From positions 1-17,978 of the forward strand of contig JACQED010000489.1 in the NCBI GenBank assembly GCA_016200785.1: a DNA stretch of 17,978 nt, written 5' to 3'. A model generated the notes under the pieces. It saw only the letters and a list, made by a program, of their open reading frames with translations. It was not told where the DNA came from and ran no database searches. The position numbers and the translations under genes are program-made. Source of the DNA: Chloroflexota bacterium (GTDB taxonomy: Bacteria > Chloroflexota > Anaerolineae > Anaerolineales > JACQED01). Of this stretch, positions 6,767 through 14,802 are shown in pieces. How positions within the stretch are numbered: position 1 is the first letter of the stretch; each line of letters starts with the position of its first letter.

Positions 6767-7326
6767 CCGCCCACACGCTCGCTCCCGCGCGCACCGCCCC
6801 CGACGAAGGGCTGAAGCGCCGCCTCAGCCTCTGGCTGTTCTTCGTGTCAGAAACCATGATGTTCGGCAGCCTGATACTCGTGCGCTTTCATCTGTGGGGG
6901 CCGGGCCGCGTTGCCCATCTCGATCAAGTGTTGGGCCTCGACCTCACGACCATTCTGCTTCTGAGCAGCGGCACGATGGCGCATGCCGAGGCGCTGATTG
7001 GGAAAGGGGATCGCAAAGGCTTTGTGCGCTACATCGCCGCGACGCTCATCCTCGGCCTCTTGTTCCTCGTCGGCCTCGGCTACGAATGGGCGCACGCGCC
7101 GTTCGGCCCGACGCAAGGCGTCTTCGGCGCGGTCTTCTTCACCATGACCGGCATGCACGGCGCGCACGTTCTCGGCGGCGTGATCTTCCTGTTCATCGTG
7201 CTTCTGCGCGGCCTGCGCGGGCGATACTCGGCCGAGTCGCACTGGGGCGCGGAGGCCTGCGCAATGTACTGGCACTTCGTTGACGTGGTGTGGGTCTTCT
7301 ACTATATGGTGTTGTATTTGCTGTAA
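6763..7326 (+). CDS. coxC: Cytochrome c oxidase subunit III
   Basis: Subunit III binds subunit I and stabilises proton uptake. The 187-aa product has the five-helix length usual for bacterial caa3 enzymes. Family motifs seen are LFFVSETMMFGSL (25-37), FTMTGMHGAHVLGG (about 126-139) and the C-terminal YWHFVDVVWVFYYMVLYLL. Loops between helices are short. It overlaps the preceding small subunit by ATGA, and the Sco gene begins 4 bp after its stop, so it lies in the middle of one transcription unit. Confidence 0.95.
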   Translation: MTAHTLAPARTAPDEGLKRRLSLWLFFVSETMMFGSLILVRFHLWGPGRVAHLDQVLGLDLTTILLLSSGTMAHAEALIGKGDRKGFVRYIAATLILGLLFLVGLGYEWAHAPFGPTQGVFGAVFFTMTGMHGAHVLGGVIFLFIVLLRGLRGRYSAESHWGAEACAMYWHFVDVVWVFYYMVLYLL

Positions 7327-7330
7327 CAGC

Positions 7331-7918
7331 GTGCGCCGCTATGCCCTCGTGCCCGGCCTGTTGCTTTGGGCCGGGCTGTTCGCCGCTTGCTCGACATATA
7401 CTTTCAAGGGGGCAGTCTACCAGCGCCCAGCCCCGGCCCCCGACTTTGCCCTCTCCGACACTCAGGGCCACAACTTTCGCTTGAGTGATCATCGTGGCGA
7501 GGCCGTGCTGATCGGCTTCGGCTACACCTCGTGCCCCGACGTTTGCCCGTTGACGCTCGCCATTGTCAAGCAGACGTTCGCCGCGCTCGGCGACAGGGCC
7601 GGGCGCGTGCGCTTCGCATTCATCACCGTCGACCCGGGGCGCGACACCCCGGACGTCTTGCAAGCCTACCTCGCTCGCTTCGATCCCGCGTTCGTTGGTT
7701 TGACCGGTGACCCGGCGGCGTTAGCCGGCGTTTTTTCCGCTTACGGCATCACAGTCGAGATTGAGAACCGGGCGACGCCCGATTTGTCTTACGCGGTGGA
7801 TCATACGGCGCGTTTGTACCTGGTCGATCCCGCCGGACGCCTGCGAGCCCAATACCCCTTCGGCGTGACCGCCGACGATTTGCGGCAAGACATCGAGCAC
7901 GTTCTGAGCGAGAAGTAG
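7331..7918 (+). CDS. Sco1/SenC copper chaperone
   Basis: Sco proteins are membrane-anchored thioredoxin-fold proteins that help load copper into the CuA site of subunit II. The Cu ligands are visible: C68 and C72 in the CPDVCP motif and H158 in VDHTARLYLVD. The frame is open from 7280, but that part overlaps coxC. The GTG at 7331, just after the coxC stop, gives a 195-aa protein that begins with a hydrophobic segment ending in LFAAC (C20). This may be a lipoprotein signal, although the Phe at -3 is not ideal; otherwise it is a plain N-terminal anchor. The match to the CuA-bearing CoxB upstream is what one expects of an oxidase assembly operon. Confidence 0.9.
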   Translation: MRRYALVPGLLLWAGLFAACSTYTFKGAVYQRPAPAPDFALSDTQGHNFRLSDHRGEAVLIGFGYTSCPDVCPLTLAIVKQTFAALGDRAGRVRFAFITVDPGRDTPDVLQAYLARFDPAFVGLTGDPAALAGVFSAYGITVEIENRATPDLSYAVDHTARLYLVDPAGRLRAQYPFGVTADDLRQDIEHVLSEK

Positions 7919-7948
7919 GAACGCCCCTGCGTAGCGGGACGCGAAGCG

Positions 7949-8353
7949 ATGCCACGAATCAAAATTGACCCGGCCCTAGCCATCGGCGTCGGCATTGCCG
8001 TAGTCGCCATCGTCGCGCTTGGCCCGTTGGCGGTTGCCTGGCTTGGACGGTCGAACAGCTCGCCTGACGTATCGCGCGAGATCGTGTTCACCATCCCGCC
8101 GGGCACGGCCGAGCTCATCAAGGCCGGAGGCGATCCCAAGATCGTCCCGGCCGAAATTTTGTTCACGCTCGGCCTTCAGGACGTGCTCGTGATCCACAAT
8201 CAAGACGTGACGGGCCACACCTTCGGGCCGTACTGGGTCGCCGCCCACGACACGCTCCGGGTGCAGTTCTCCAATCCGGTCGAGTACGAAGGCTACTGTA
8301 GTGTGCATCCGAGCAAACAGGTGAAGATCGTCGTCCGTGCGGCCTCGCCGTGA
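7949..8353 (+). CDS. Membrane-anchored cupredoxin-like protein
   Basis: The 134-aa product has one N-terminal hydrophobic helix (about 10-32) and an exported domain from about 40. The core VIHNQDVTGHTFGPYW followed by YEGYCSVHPSKQ fits a type 1 copper site with H90, C117 and H120. No Met follows; the residue at the azurin-like position (H+4) is Q124. A Gln axial ligand occurs in stellacyanins, so the site could be of that type, or it could lack the axial ligand. It lies 30 bp after the Sco gene. It could be an electron donor to the oxidase or a copper-handling partner of Sco; both are inference. No clear SD is seen. Confidence 0.75.
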   Translation: MPRIKIDPALAIGVGIAVVAIVALGPLAVAWLGRSNSSPDVSREIVFTIPPGTAELIKAGGDPKIVPAEILFTLGLQDVLVIHNQDVTGHTFGPYWVAAHDTLRVQFSNPVEYEGYCSVHPSKQVKIVVRAASP

Positions 8354-8438
8354 TAGCCGGCGCGTCACTCGAATTTGGCCCGCCCAGGCGCGCCCCGCGC
8401 AGTTCGTTGCGGCGAATTCTTTTGGCCCGGATGGGTTC

Positions 8439-8467
8439 TTGTGCAAATGGGGCGGTGCGGCTATCAT
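8439..8467 (+). promoter_or_regulatory. Possible promoter for the hybrid sensor kinase gene
   Basis: TTGTGC (8439-8444) and TATCAT (8462-8467) are separated by 17 bp. Transcription would begin near 8474, only about 10 nt before the chosen GTG start and inside the GGTGAGG site (8472-8478). The very short leader makes this call uncertain. The stretch 8354-8438 shows nothing else I can name. Confidence 0.3.
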
Positions 8468-8483
8468 ACGGGGTGAGGCTGGA

Positions 8484-11015
8484 GTGGCAGAGCGCATACT
8501 GATTGTCGAGGACGACCTGGAGACGCGGCACATGATGGCGTTGATCATGCGCCATCACGCCTACGAGGTCGAAGAAGTCGCGTCTGGCGCCGAGGCGTTG
8601 GAGGCGGTGAAGAGTCGCCGGCCGAACCTGGTTCTGCTCGACGTGATGATGCCGGAGATGGACGGCTACGAGGTCACCCGGCAACTGCGCCGCAATTCGG
8701 CGACGTCGAGTGTCGGCATCGTCATGATCACGGCCAAGACACACGCCGTGGATCGCGCGGCCGGCCTGCTGGCCGGCGCCGACGACTACATCACCAAGCC
8801 CATCGATCCCGCCGATCTGGAACAGCGCGTAGCGGCTGTTCTGGCCAGATCCGGCACGGCGCGCAAGCCGGGCGAAATGCTGGCCGAGATCGCGCACGGG
8901 GCGGTCACACTGCTCGACGTGAGCCTGGCGTGGGTGTTCGTCGCCGACCTCAAGGCGCGCGCGCTCAAGTCCGCCACCATCGCGACCGACTCCGGTGAAG
9001 AGATGGGCCGTCAGTTGATGCGCCGGGTGAAAGGTGGCCCCGGCGATATTTCGTTCCCCCTCGCGCCGAAGATCAGCCCGTTGTGCGACGCGCTGATCGA
9101 AGGGGCCAGTCTGATCGATAAGCCGGTGGCCGCCGTCGGCGCTCTGCCGGGCGGCGATATTCTGATGCGCGGCCTCGAAGCCATCGGCGCGCGCGCGGCT
9201 TCGATCGTTCCCCTCAAAGTGCGCGGCCAGCGTCTCGGCGTCCTCCTGTTGGCGCACCGCCACGAAGGCTCCCCGCCCATCGACGGCGCTCGCTTCATCG
9301 ACCTCGTCGCCAACCAGGCGGCGATGGCGATCGAGAACATGCGCCTGTTGAGCGAGATCGAGCAGCGCGAGAGCGATGCCCGCCGGACGCAGGCCTTTCA
9401 CCAGACGCTGGTCAACATGATGGGCGACGGGCTGGTGATGCTCGGCCCGCGCGGCCAGGTCCAGTTCGTCAACCGCCGCCTCTTACGCATGTTGGGCTAC
9501 GAGGAAGGCGACGTGATTGGCCGCGATTTTGTCTCGCTCGTGCATCCGGGCGATCGACCGGCCATGCAGGCGTTGATCGGGCGCAAGGGCGGCGCGACCA
9601 CCTCTTTCGAAAAACGCATTTTGCGCGCCGACGGATCGCCACTGCCGGTGTTATCCGTGTTTGTGCCCGGCGCCTCGACCAGCGAAGACGTGGGCGATGT
9701 GCTCGTGCTGACCGACCTCTCCGAGCAGAAGGCGCGCGAGGCCGCGCTTGAAAAGCGCAACCGCCAGCTGGCCGCGCTCAACCATGCCGGCCGGACGATG
9801 GCCTCTTCGCTCGATCTTGACGCCGTGCCGACGACGATCCTTGAAGAATCGGTGGACGTGTTCGGGGCGCAGGGGGGATCGATCCTGCTCATTGACGACG
9901 CCTCCGGCGATCTGGTATTCCAGGCCGCGACCGGGCCTCACACCGAGAGACTGGCCGGCGTGCACGTCCCGGTGGGGCAGGGCATCGGCGGCTGGGTCGC
10001 CCAGCACGCGGAACCCACGCTGGTCTCCGACGTGCGCAAGGATCCGCGCTTCTACCGGGGAATCGATCAGACGACCGGCCTCACGACCACGTCCATCATC
10101 GCCGCGCCGCTCATGATCAAGCGAAAGGTGATCGGCGTGCTCGAACTGGTCAACAAAATCGAGGGGGTCTTTGACGAGGACGACGTCGCTCTGCTTCAAA
10201 CGCTGGCGCAATCGTCGGCGGTGGCCGTTGATAATGCCCGGCTCTACCGCGATCTGCGCATTCACGCCGTCGAACTCGAACAGGCTTACGAAGGACTCAA
10301 AGCCGCCGACAAACTCAAGGACGAACTGATCCAGAACGTGTCGCACGAACTGCGAACGCCGCTCACGTTCATCTTCGGCTACGTGGAGCTCATCGCTCAG
10401 GGAGAACTGGGGCCGCTTACCCAGCAACAGGCCCAGAGCCTGCAGATCGTCCGCAACAAGACCCGCGCGCTCACCAAGGTCGTCGGCGACATCGTCACTC
10501 TGCAGCGTATGTCGGTCACCAGTCTGCAGAAGCGACCGGTGGCGATCCGCGAGTTGGCGGAGCAGGCGGTCAAGGCGTGTTTGCTGACCGCCAATCAGGC
10601 CGGCCTGCGCGTGGAGGTCGAAGCGCCGGAACGCATCCCCAGTATCCCCGCAGACGAGGAACGGCTGTCGCAGGTGTTCGACAACCTGCTCGGCAATGCG
10701 ATCAAGTTTAGCCCCAACGGTGGGAGGATTGTCGTCCGCGTGGCCGACGCGGGCGCCGCGCTCAGGGTTGAGGTGCGCGACTCGGGCATTGGCATCTCGC
10801 CCGACAAGCTGGGCAAGGTCTTCGGGCGTTTCTATCAGGTGGACGGGAGCGCCACCCGGCGCTTCGGCGGCACCGGCCTCGGCCTCGCGATCTGCAAAGA
10901 GATCGTGGATGCCCACGGCGGCAAAATCTGGGCAGAGAGCGAGCCGGGCAAAGGCAGTTCGTTCTTCTTCACCCTCCCGAAGGACCCCGCGGGCGACGGC
11001 CACAAAGCCAACTGA
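8484..11015 (+). CDS. Soluble hybrid sensor histidine kinase, REC-GAF-PAS-GAF-HisKA-HATPase
   Basis: The 843-aa product has no membrane helix. It starts with a receiver domain (1-125; ILIVEDD, phospho-acceptor D53 in LLDVMMPEMDG, and DDYITKP). This is followed by a GAF-like domain (about 132-293), a PAS domain (305-420), a clearer GAF domain (429-589), a HisKA helix pair with H621 in VSHELRTPL, and an ATPase domain (725-835) with NLLGNAIKFSPNGG, DSGIGIS and GGTGLGLAI. A receiver at the N terminus suggests it takes input from another kinase as well as from GAF/PAS ligands. The GTG at 8484 is chosen because GGTGAGG precedes it and the receiver begins at once; the longer frame from 8337 would overlap the cupredoxin gene. 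No partner response regulator gene is in the window. Confidence 0.93.
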   Translation: MAERILIVEDDLETRHMMALIMRHHAYEVEEVASGAEALEAVKSRRPNLVLLDVMMPEMDGYEVTRQLRRNSATSSVGIVMITAKTHAVDRAAGLLAGADDYITKPIDPADLEQRVAAVLARSGTARKPGEMLAEIAHGAVTLLDVSLAWVFVADLKARALKSATIATDSGEEMGRQLMRRVKGGPGDISFPLAPKISPLCDALIEGASLIDKPVAAVGALPGGDILMRGLEAIGARAASIVPLKVRGQRLGVLLLAHRHEGSPPIDGARFIDLVANQAAMAIENMRLLSEIEQRESDARRTQAFHQTLVNMMGDGLVMLGPRGQVQFVNRRLLRMLGYEEGDVIGRDFVSLVHPGDRPAMQALIGRKGGATTSFEKRILRADGSPLPVLSVFVPGASTSEDVGDVLVLTDLSEQKAREAALEKRNRQLAALNHAGRTMASSLDLDAVPTTILEESVDVFGAQGGSILLIDDASGDLVFQAATGPHTERLAGVHVPVGQGIGGWVAQHAEPTLVSDVRKDPRFYRGIDQTTGLTTTSIIAAPLMIKRKVIGVLELVNKIEGVFDEDDVALLQTLAQSSAVAVDNARLYRDLRIHAVELEQAYEGLKAADKLKDELIQNVSHELRTPLTFIFGYVELIAQGELGPLTQQQAQSLQIVRNKTRALTKVVGDIVTLQRMSVTSLQKRPVAIRELAEQAVKACLLTANQAGLRVEVEAPERIPSIPADEERLSQVFDNLLGNAIKFSPNGGRIVVRVADAGAALRVEVRDSGIGISPDKLGKVFGRFYQVDGSATRRFGGTGLGLAICKEIVDAHGGKIWAESEPGKGSSFFFTLPKDPAGDGHKAN

Positions 11016-11040
11016 ATTTCTCTCTGCTCGGCTTTTGTTG

Positions 11041-11046
11041 TACAAT
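11041..11046 (+). promoter_or_regulatory. Possible -10 element for the holin-like gene
   Basis: TACAAT at 11041-11046 lies 45 bp before the GTG at 11091, in the 75-bp gap after the kinase gene. No good -35 is found at 16-18 bp, so this is a weak call. Confidence 0.3.
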
Positions 11047-11090
11047 CTCGCCCCATCCCATTCCGCATTCGACTTTCCCGGAGGTGACTC

Positions 11091-11705
11091 GTGGACCCCA
11101 TTCAACGCTTCTTGCTCACTGTGGCGGAGGCCTTTCTTGTCATCGGCCTGCCGATCCTAATCGCCTATGGCGCGCAATGGCTCAGGCACAAGGCCGCCGA
11201 GGTCAAGGCCAGCCTCACCAGCCAGCAAATGGAGTTGATCACGGGCGCGGCGAGCATCGCCGTGCGCGCCGCGGAGCAGGCCGGCATCACCGGGCAACTC
11301 GCCGGAGGCGGCGCGGCCAAGAAGGCGTTCGCCATCAAGGCCGCTCAGGATTACCTCGATCACCTCGGCGTATCGATCAACGTGGATCGGCTGGCGACGG
11401 TGGTCGAGTCGGAAGTCCGCACTCAATTTGCCGGCGAGCAAGTGCCGCCCGACAACGCCCAGACGCGCAGTCAGTTGATCGATAAGGCCGTGCAGTCGGC
11501 GGTGCTGGCCGCCGAGCAGACGGGTGTGAAGCAAATGGGTGTGAACCTCGCGGTGGATGTGGCACATGCGAAGAAGCAGTACGCCGTGAACATCGCCGGC
11601 AAGTATCTGTCGGACTACGGCATCAAGATCGACCCGGCGCTGATCGACGGCTTGATCGAGGCGCAGATCATGAGATTCAAGGTCGAGGCGGCAGGCACAA
11701 AATAG
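11091..11705 (+). CDS. Holin-LLH-like protein with internal duplication
   Basis: The GTG start is fixed by an ideal GGAGGTGA site at 11080-11087. The 204-aa product has one N-terminal membrane helix (about 7-30) followed by a soluble part made of two similar units. Unit 1 (about 47-110) contains AVRAAEQAG ... KKAFAIKAAQDYLDHLGVSI. Unit 2 (about 128-194) contains AVLAAEQTG ... KKQYAVNIAGKYLSDYGIKI and IDPALIDGLIEAQI. The pattern of AxxAEQ, then KK(x)A, then DPxLIDxLIEAxV recalls the LL-H phage holin family. That family normally has one unit and acts with phage lysins. No phage genes are nearby, so a domesticated or unrelated membrane role is more likely. Its stop is 5 bp from the stop of the convergent ABC gene, leaving no room for a terminator between them. 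Confidence 0.7.
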   Translation: MDPIQRFLLTVAEAFLVIGLPILIAYGAQWLRHKAAEVKASLTSQQMELITGAASIAVRAAEQAGITGQLAGGGAAKKAFAIKAAQDYLDHLGVSINVDRLATVVESEVRTQFAGEQVPPDNAQTRSQLIDKAVQSAVLAAEQTGVKQMGVNLAVDVAHAKKQYAVNIAGKYLSDYGIKIDPALIDGLIEAQIMRFKVEAAGTK

Positions 11706-11710
11706 CGCGC

Positions 11711-12994
11711 TTAGACTTCCAGAAACAGCTCGTCGGTGTCGTCGTCGAACGCGAAGAGTTCGGCGTGGCGGCCCCAGTTGATGGCGATGTCGAGTTGCTG
11801 CCCGGCGAGGCCGCCGAAGTCGGGTTGAAGCTTGTCCAGGAAGTATTCTTCGGCCACGCGCTTGTTGTCGTCCTGTTGGAGCGTCTCGTAAATCCACGAA
11901 ATGACGGGCAGGCGCAGGACCCTGCCAGCCACCAGCTCTTTGCGCGCAAGGATGTTGGCATCAGCATAAGCCTGCCCCAGCGGCGTCAGCGTCAGGTCGC
12001 CTTCCTGCACTGTTGCGAATCCCAGTAACTCGCCGGCCTCGACGATCGGCAGAAGATCGTCCAACTCCAGCACCAATTCAACGCTCAACTTGTAAAGGTC
12101 GCCGCCGCCCCCTTCGCCGGCGACTTTCTCCAGCAAGCCGGCCAGCGCGTTGAGGCGCGCGGCCGGCAGTGGCTGGGTTTTCCCCGGCTGGCCCGGCGCG
12201 GTGCCGAGCGCCTCGGCCTCAGGCTGGGTCTTTCCCGCGACCGCCGCATACACTTTATCCACGACGGCTTGAAAGGCCGTATCCTTGCGCTGGCGCGGGT
12301 GGCGCAGTGTCACCTGCATCTCCGTCAAGACGCGGCCCGGGTCTTTCTCCATCACGACGATCCGGTCGGCCATGAACACGGCTTCCTCGATGTTGTGCGT
12401 CACCATGAGGATCGCCTGAGTGGGGATCGACTTGCTCAGCCAGAGTTCCATCAATTCGCCGCGCAGGGCTTCGGCCGAGAGCACGTCGAGCGCGGAGAAG
12501 GGTTCGTCGAGGCACAGCAGTTCAGGCTCGACGGCCATGGCTCGCGCGAAGCCGACCTTCTGCCGCATGCCGCCGGAGAGTTCGCGCGGGTAGGCGGATT
12601 CAAATCCGTCGAGGCCCACGGTGTCGATCAATTTGAGGGTGCGCTCGCGCCGCCCGGTCTGGGGCACGCCTCTGGCCTTGAGCGCGATCTCGACGTTCTC
12701 CTCCACGGTGAGCCACGGGTAAAGCGCGAAGGTCTGAAAGACGATGGTGGCGTGGGGGTTGACCCCGACCAGCGGCTTGCCGCGATACAGCACCGTCCCC
12801 GAAGTGGCCGGGTTCAAGCCGGCGATCACCCGCAGGAGAGTGGACTTGCCACAGCCGGACGGGCCGAGCAGGCAGACATATTCGCCTGCTCTAATCTGCA
12901 AGTTGACATCGCGCACCGCGACGAACTTCTTCGCCTCCCGGCCATAGGCTTTGGAGACGGTGTCGAGGGTGAGAAGAGTGTCGTTGGTCATCAT
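11711..12994 (-). CDS. ABC transporter ATPase with C-terminal AAA-associated domain
   Basis: This 427-aa protein (from ATG 12994) belongs to the nitrate/sulfonate/taurine ABC ATPase group. It has Walker A GPSGCGKST (44-52), a Q-loop at Q87, the signature LSGGMRQK (139-146), Walker B LLCLDEP (159-165) and the switch H200. After a Pro/Gln-rich linker (about 270-300), residues 300-420 form a second domain that fits the AAA-associated C-terminal family found on some ATPases of this group; its likely role is regulatory. The frame is open up to 13054, but the ATG pair at 12994/12991 fits the family start. No strong SD is seen. It lies 77 bp downstream of the fused permease and should be its motor. 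Confidence 0.92.
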   Translation of the reverse strand: MMTNDTLLTLDTVSKAYGREAKKFVAVRDVNLQIRAGEYVCLLGPSGCGKSTLLRVIAGLNPATSGTVLYRGKPLVGVNPHATIVFQTFALYPWLTVEENVEIALKARGVPQTGRRERTLKLIDTVGLDGFESAYPRELSGGMRQKVGFARAMAVEPELLCLDEPFSALDVLSAEALRGELMELWLSKSIPTQAILMVTHNIEEAVFMADRIVVMEKDPGRVLTEMQVTLRHPRQRKDTAFQAVVDKVYAAVAGKTQPEAEALGTAPGQPGKTQPLPAARLNALAGLLEKVAGEGGGGDLYKLSVELVLELDDLLPIVEAGELLGFATVQEGDLTLTPLGQAYADANILARKELVAGRVLRLPVISWIYETLQQDDNKRVAEEYFLDKLQPDFGGLAGQQLDIAINWGRHAELFAFDDDTDELFLEV

Positions 12995-13016
12995 TGGGGA
13001 CTCGGGGAACTGTGAT

Positions 13017-13063
13017 GCGCGAAACGGGTTGCGTGAAAGTTGCTCGCGTTTCACGCTTCACGC
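13017..13063. repeat. GCGTGAAA/TTTCACGC inverted repeat between permease and ATPase genes
   Basis: Perfect 8-bp arms GCGTGAAA (13031-13038) and TTTCACGC (13049-13056) enclose a 10-nt loop. Extra partial copies flank them: GCGCGAAAC (13017-13025) and TTCACGC (13057-13063). The element occupies most of the only real gap in the minus-strand operon. In the transcript it would form a hairpin before the ATPase start, and could reduce expression or process the mRNA. No T-tract follows, so full termination is unlikely. Confidence 0.55.
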
Positions 13064-13071
13064 CTGACTCA

Positions 13072-14802
13072 TCATTCCATTCTGTATCGTTCCTCCGCCA
13101 ATCGGTACAGCCGCCGCCAAAAGGTGCGGTTGATCAGCACCACAGTGAGAATCAACGCCAGCGTGCCGGCCAGGAGTTGATCGTAGTTGGCGGTGCTGGT
13201 CGCGTGCGCGATGACCGCGCCGACGCCCAGGGTGGCGTGCGTCTGACCGCCGAATACGACGTGCTCCGCGACGATGCTCGCGTTCCATGCGCCGCCGCTG
13301 GCGGTGATACCGCCGGTGACGATGTATGGAAACAACGCGGGCAGGATCAACGTGCGCCAGCGTTCCCAGCGCGACAGCCGCAGCAGGTCGGTGGTGAAGC
13401 GCAGGTCTTGCGGGATGGCACTTGCTCCGGCGATGATGTTGAACAGCAAATACCACTGCGTGCCCATCAGCATCAACAGGATCGCCGCGAGGTTCAGCCA
13501 GCCCGGAAGGTGGAGCAGGGCGAGCAGGAACACCGGAAAGAGGGCCGTTGCCTGAATGCTGGCGACCACCTGCACGACCGGCTGAAGGAGCGTTGCCAGT
13601 TTGCGATTTGTTCCGATGGCGACGCCGACGGGAATCGTCCACAGCATCGCGATCGCCAGCGAGACTGCCACCCGCCCGAAAGTCGCAACCACGCCGACGC
13701 CGATCTCGGTCCACTCCGGCAGAGTCATCGCCGCCAGCAGGCCGACGACGCGGAACAAGCCGTAGGCCGCCGCGAGGCCGAACGCGATGCCTGTCACGAT
13801 CGCGGGCAGGGAGGGGCGGCCCTCCGCTTCGACGATGCCGGGAAGGTCGGCGTGGAAACCCACGGCGTCTCGCGCGCGGCCGTCGAGCCATTCGTTGAAA
13901 GGTTGCCACACGCGCCTGCCGAACTGTTCGAGGAGCCAGGAACGCGCCAGCACGTCGAACAGCCTCGACTCAGGCGGCTCGTCGCCGGCGACCATCTCCA
14001 ATTTGAATTTATCTGACCACGCCAGCACAGGCCGCCAAACGAGTTGATCGAACAGGACGATGGTGAGCACGAGTGTCGCCACGCCGGCCAGCACCGCGGG
14101 CAGGTTGCCTTTATTGGCCGCAGTCTGCAAATATGCGCCGAGACCCGGCAAGCGAAAGTCGCGCGAGCCGACGGTGAAAATCTCAGCGGCCATCAAGAAG
14201 AACCAGCCGCCCGCCCAAGACATCATGCTGTTCCAGATCAAGCCCAGCGCGGCGAATGGCAATTCCAGGGTCTTGAATCTCAGCCACGGATCGAATCGGA
14301 AGATGGCGGCGGCCTCGCGCAGTTCGGCCGGGATCGTTGTCATGGATTGATAGAAACTGAACGTCATGTTCCAAGCCTGCGAGGTGAAGATCAAGACGAT
14401 CGCGGCCAACTCGCCGGCCAATCGCTGGGGGAGAAGCGCGCTGAGGCTGAGCAGGACGACCGGGAGGAACGAGAGGATCGGAATGCTCTGCAAAACGTCG
14501 AGCAGAGGCATCAGCACGCGGCTGGCGGTGCGATTGCGCGCGGCGGCGTAGCCGTAGATCAGGCTGAACACAAGCGATAGCGCGTAGGCCGCCGCCATGC
14601 GCCCGACTGAAAGCAGGGTGTACCACGGCAGTGCGCTGAACGAAAGCGTGATGTCGGGGCCGGCGATGATAGCCGGGGCGTAGAGGGCGAGAGTCGCGCC
14701 GACGTACAAAAGCGCGGCGAGGGCGATCAACACCAGCGCATCGCCGAGCGTGAAGGCCGGGGTCTGGGGCAGGGCCGGGCTGAAGCGGAATCTCTGCATC
14801 AT
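13072..14802 (-). CDS. Fused double ABC permease
   Basis: The product of 576 aa (from ATG 14802) contains two binding-protein-dependent permease domains in one chain. The first covers about 60-255, with the coupling-loop motif around IPAELREAAAIFRF (157-170). The second covers about 365-560, with its loop around IPQDLRFTTDLLRL (463-476). Each has several helices, and extra helices lie at 20-48 and about 333-360, with a soluble linker between (about 262-330). It fits the nitrate/sulfonate-type importers and pairs with the adjacent ATPase. The open frame runs to 15543, but that part lies over the MFS gene in another frame. The ATG at 14802 overlaps the MFS stop by ATGA. No substrate-binding protein is seen in the window, so the substrate is unknown. 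Confidence 0.93.
   Translation of the reverse strand: MMQRFRFSPALPQTPAFTLGDALVLIALAALLYVGATLALYAPAIIAGPDITLSFSALPWYTLLSVGRMAAAYALSLVFSLIYGYAAARNRTASRVLMPLLDVLQSIPILSFLPVVLLSLSALLPQRLAGELAAIVLIFTSQAWNMTFSFYQSMTTIPAELREAAAIFRFDPWLRFKTLELPFAALGLIWNSMMSWAGGWFFLMAAEIFTVGSRDFRLPGLGAYLQTAANKGNLPAVLAGVATLVLTIVLFDQLVWRPVLAWSDKFKLEMVAGDEPPESRLFDVLARSWLLEQFGRRVWQPFNEWLDGRARDAVGFHADLPGIVEAEGRPSLPAIVTGIAFGLAAAYGLFRVVGLLAAMTLPEWTEIGVGVVATFGRVAVSLAIAMLWTIPVGVAIGTNRKLATLLQPVVQVVASIQATALFPVFLLALLHLPGWLNLAAILLMLMGTQWYLLFNIIAGASAIPQDLRFTTDLLRLSRWERWRTLILPALFPYIVTGGITASGGAWNASIVAEHVVFGGQTHATLGVGAVIAHATSTANYDQLLAGTLALILTVVLINRTFWRRLYRLAEERYRME

Noticed and set aside
7280..7330. Sco start at 7280 inside coxC
   Set aside because: The extra residues are a shadow of coxC; the GTG at 7331 gives a proper N-terminal anchor.
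8337..8483. Longer N terminus for the sensor kinase
   Set aside because: It overlaps the cupredoxin end and looks non-coding; the receiver domain begins right after the GTG at 8484, which has an SD.
9651..11105. 484-codon antisense frame opposite the sensor kinase
   Set aside because: It has no recognisable domain and lies fully opposite conserved kinase domains.
11091..11705. Holin-like gene as sign of a prophage
   Set aside because: No integrase, capsid, tail, lysin or attachment-site pattern is seen on either side.
12269..13015. Plus-strand frame opposite the ABC ATPase
   Set aside because: His/Glu/Gly-rich shadow of the Walker-motif gene on the other strand.
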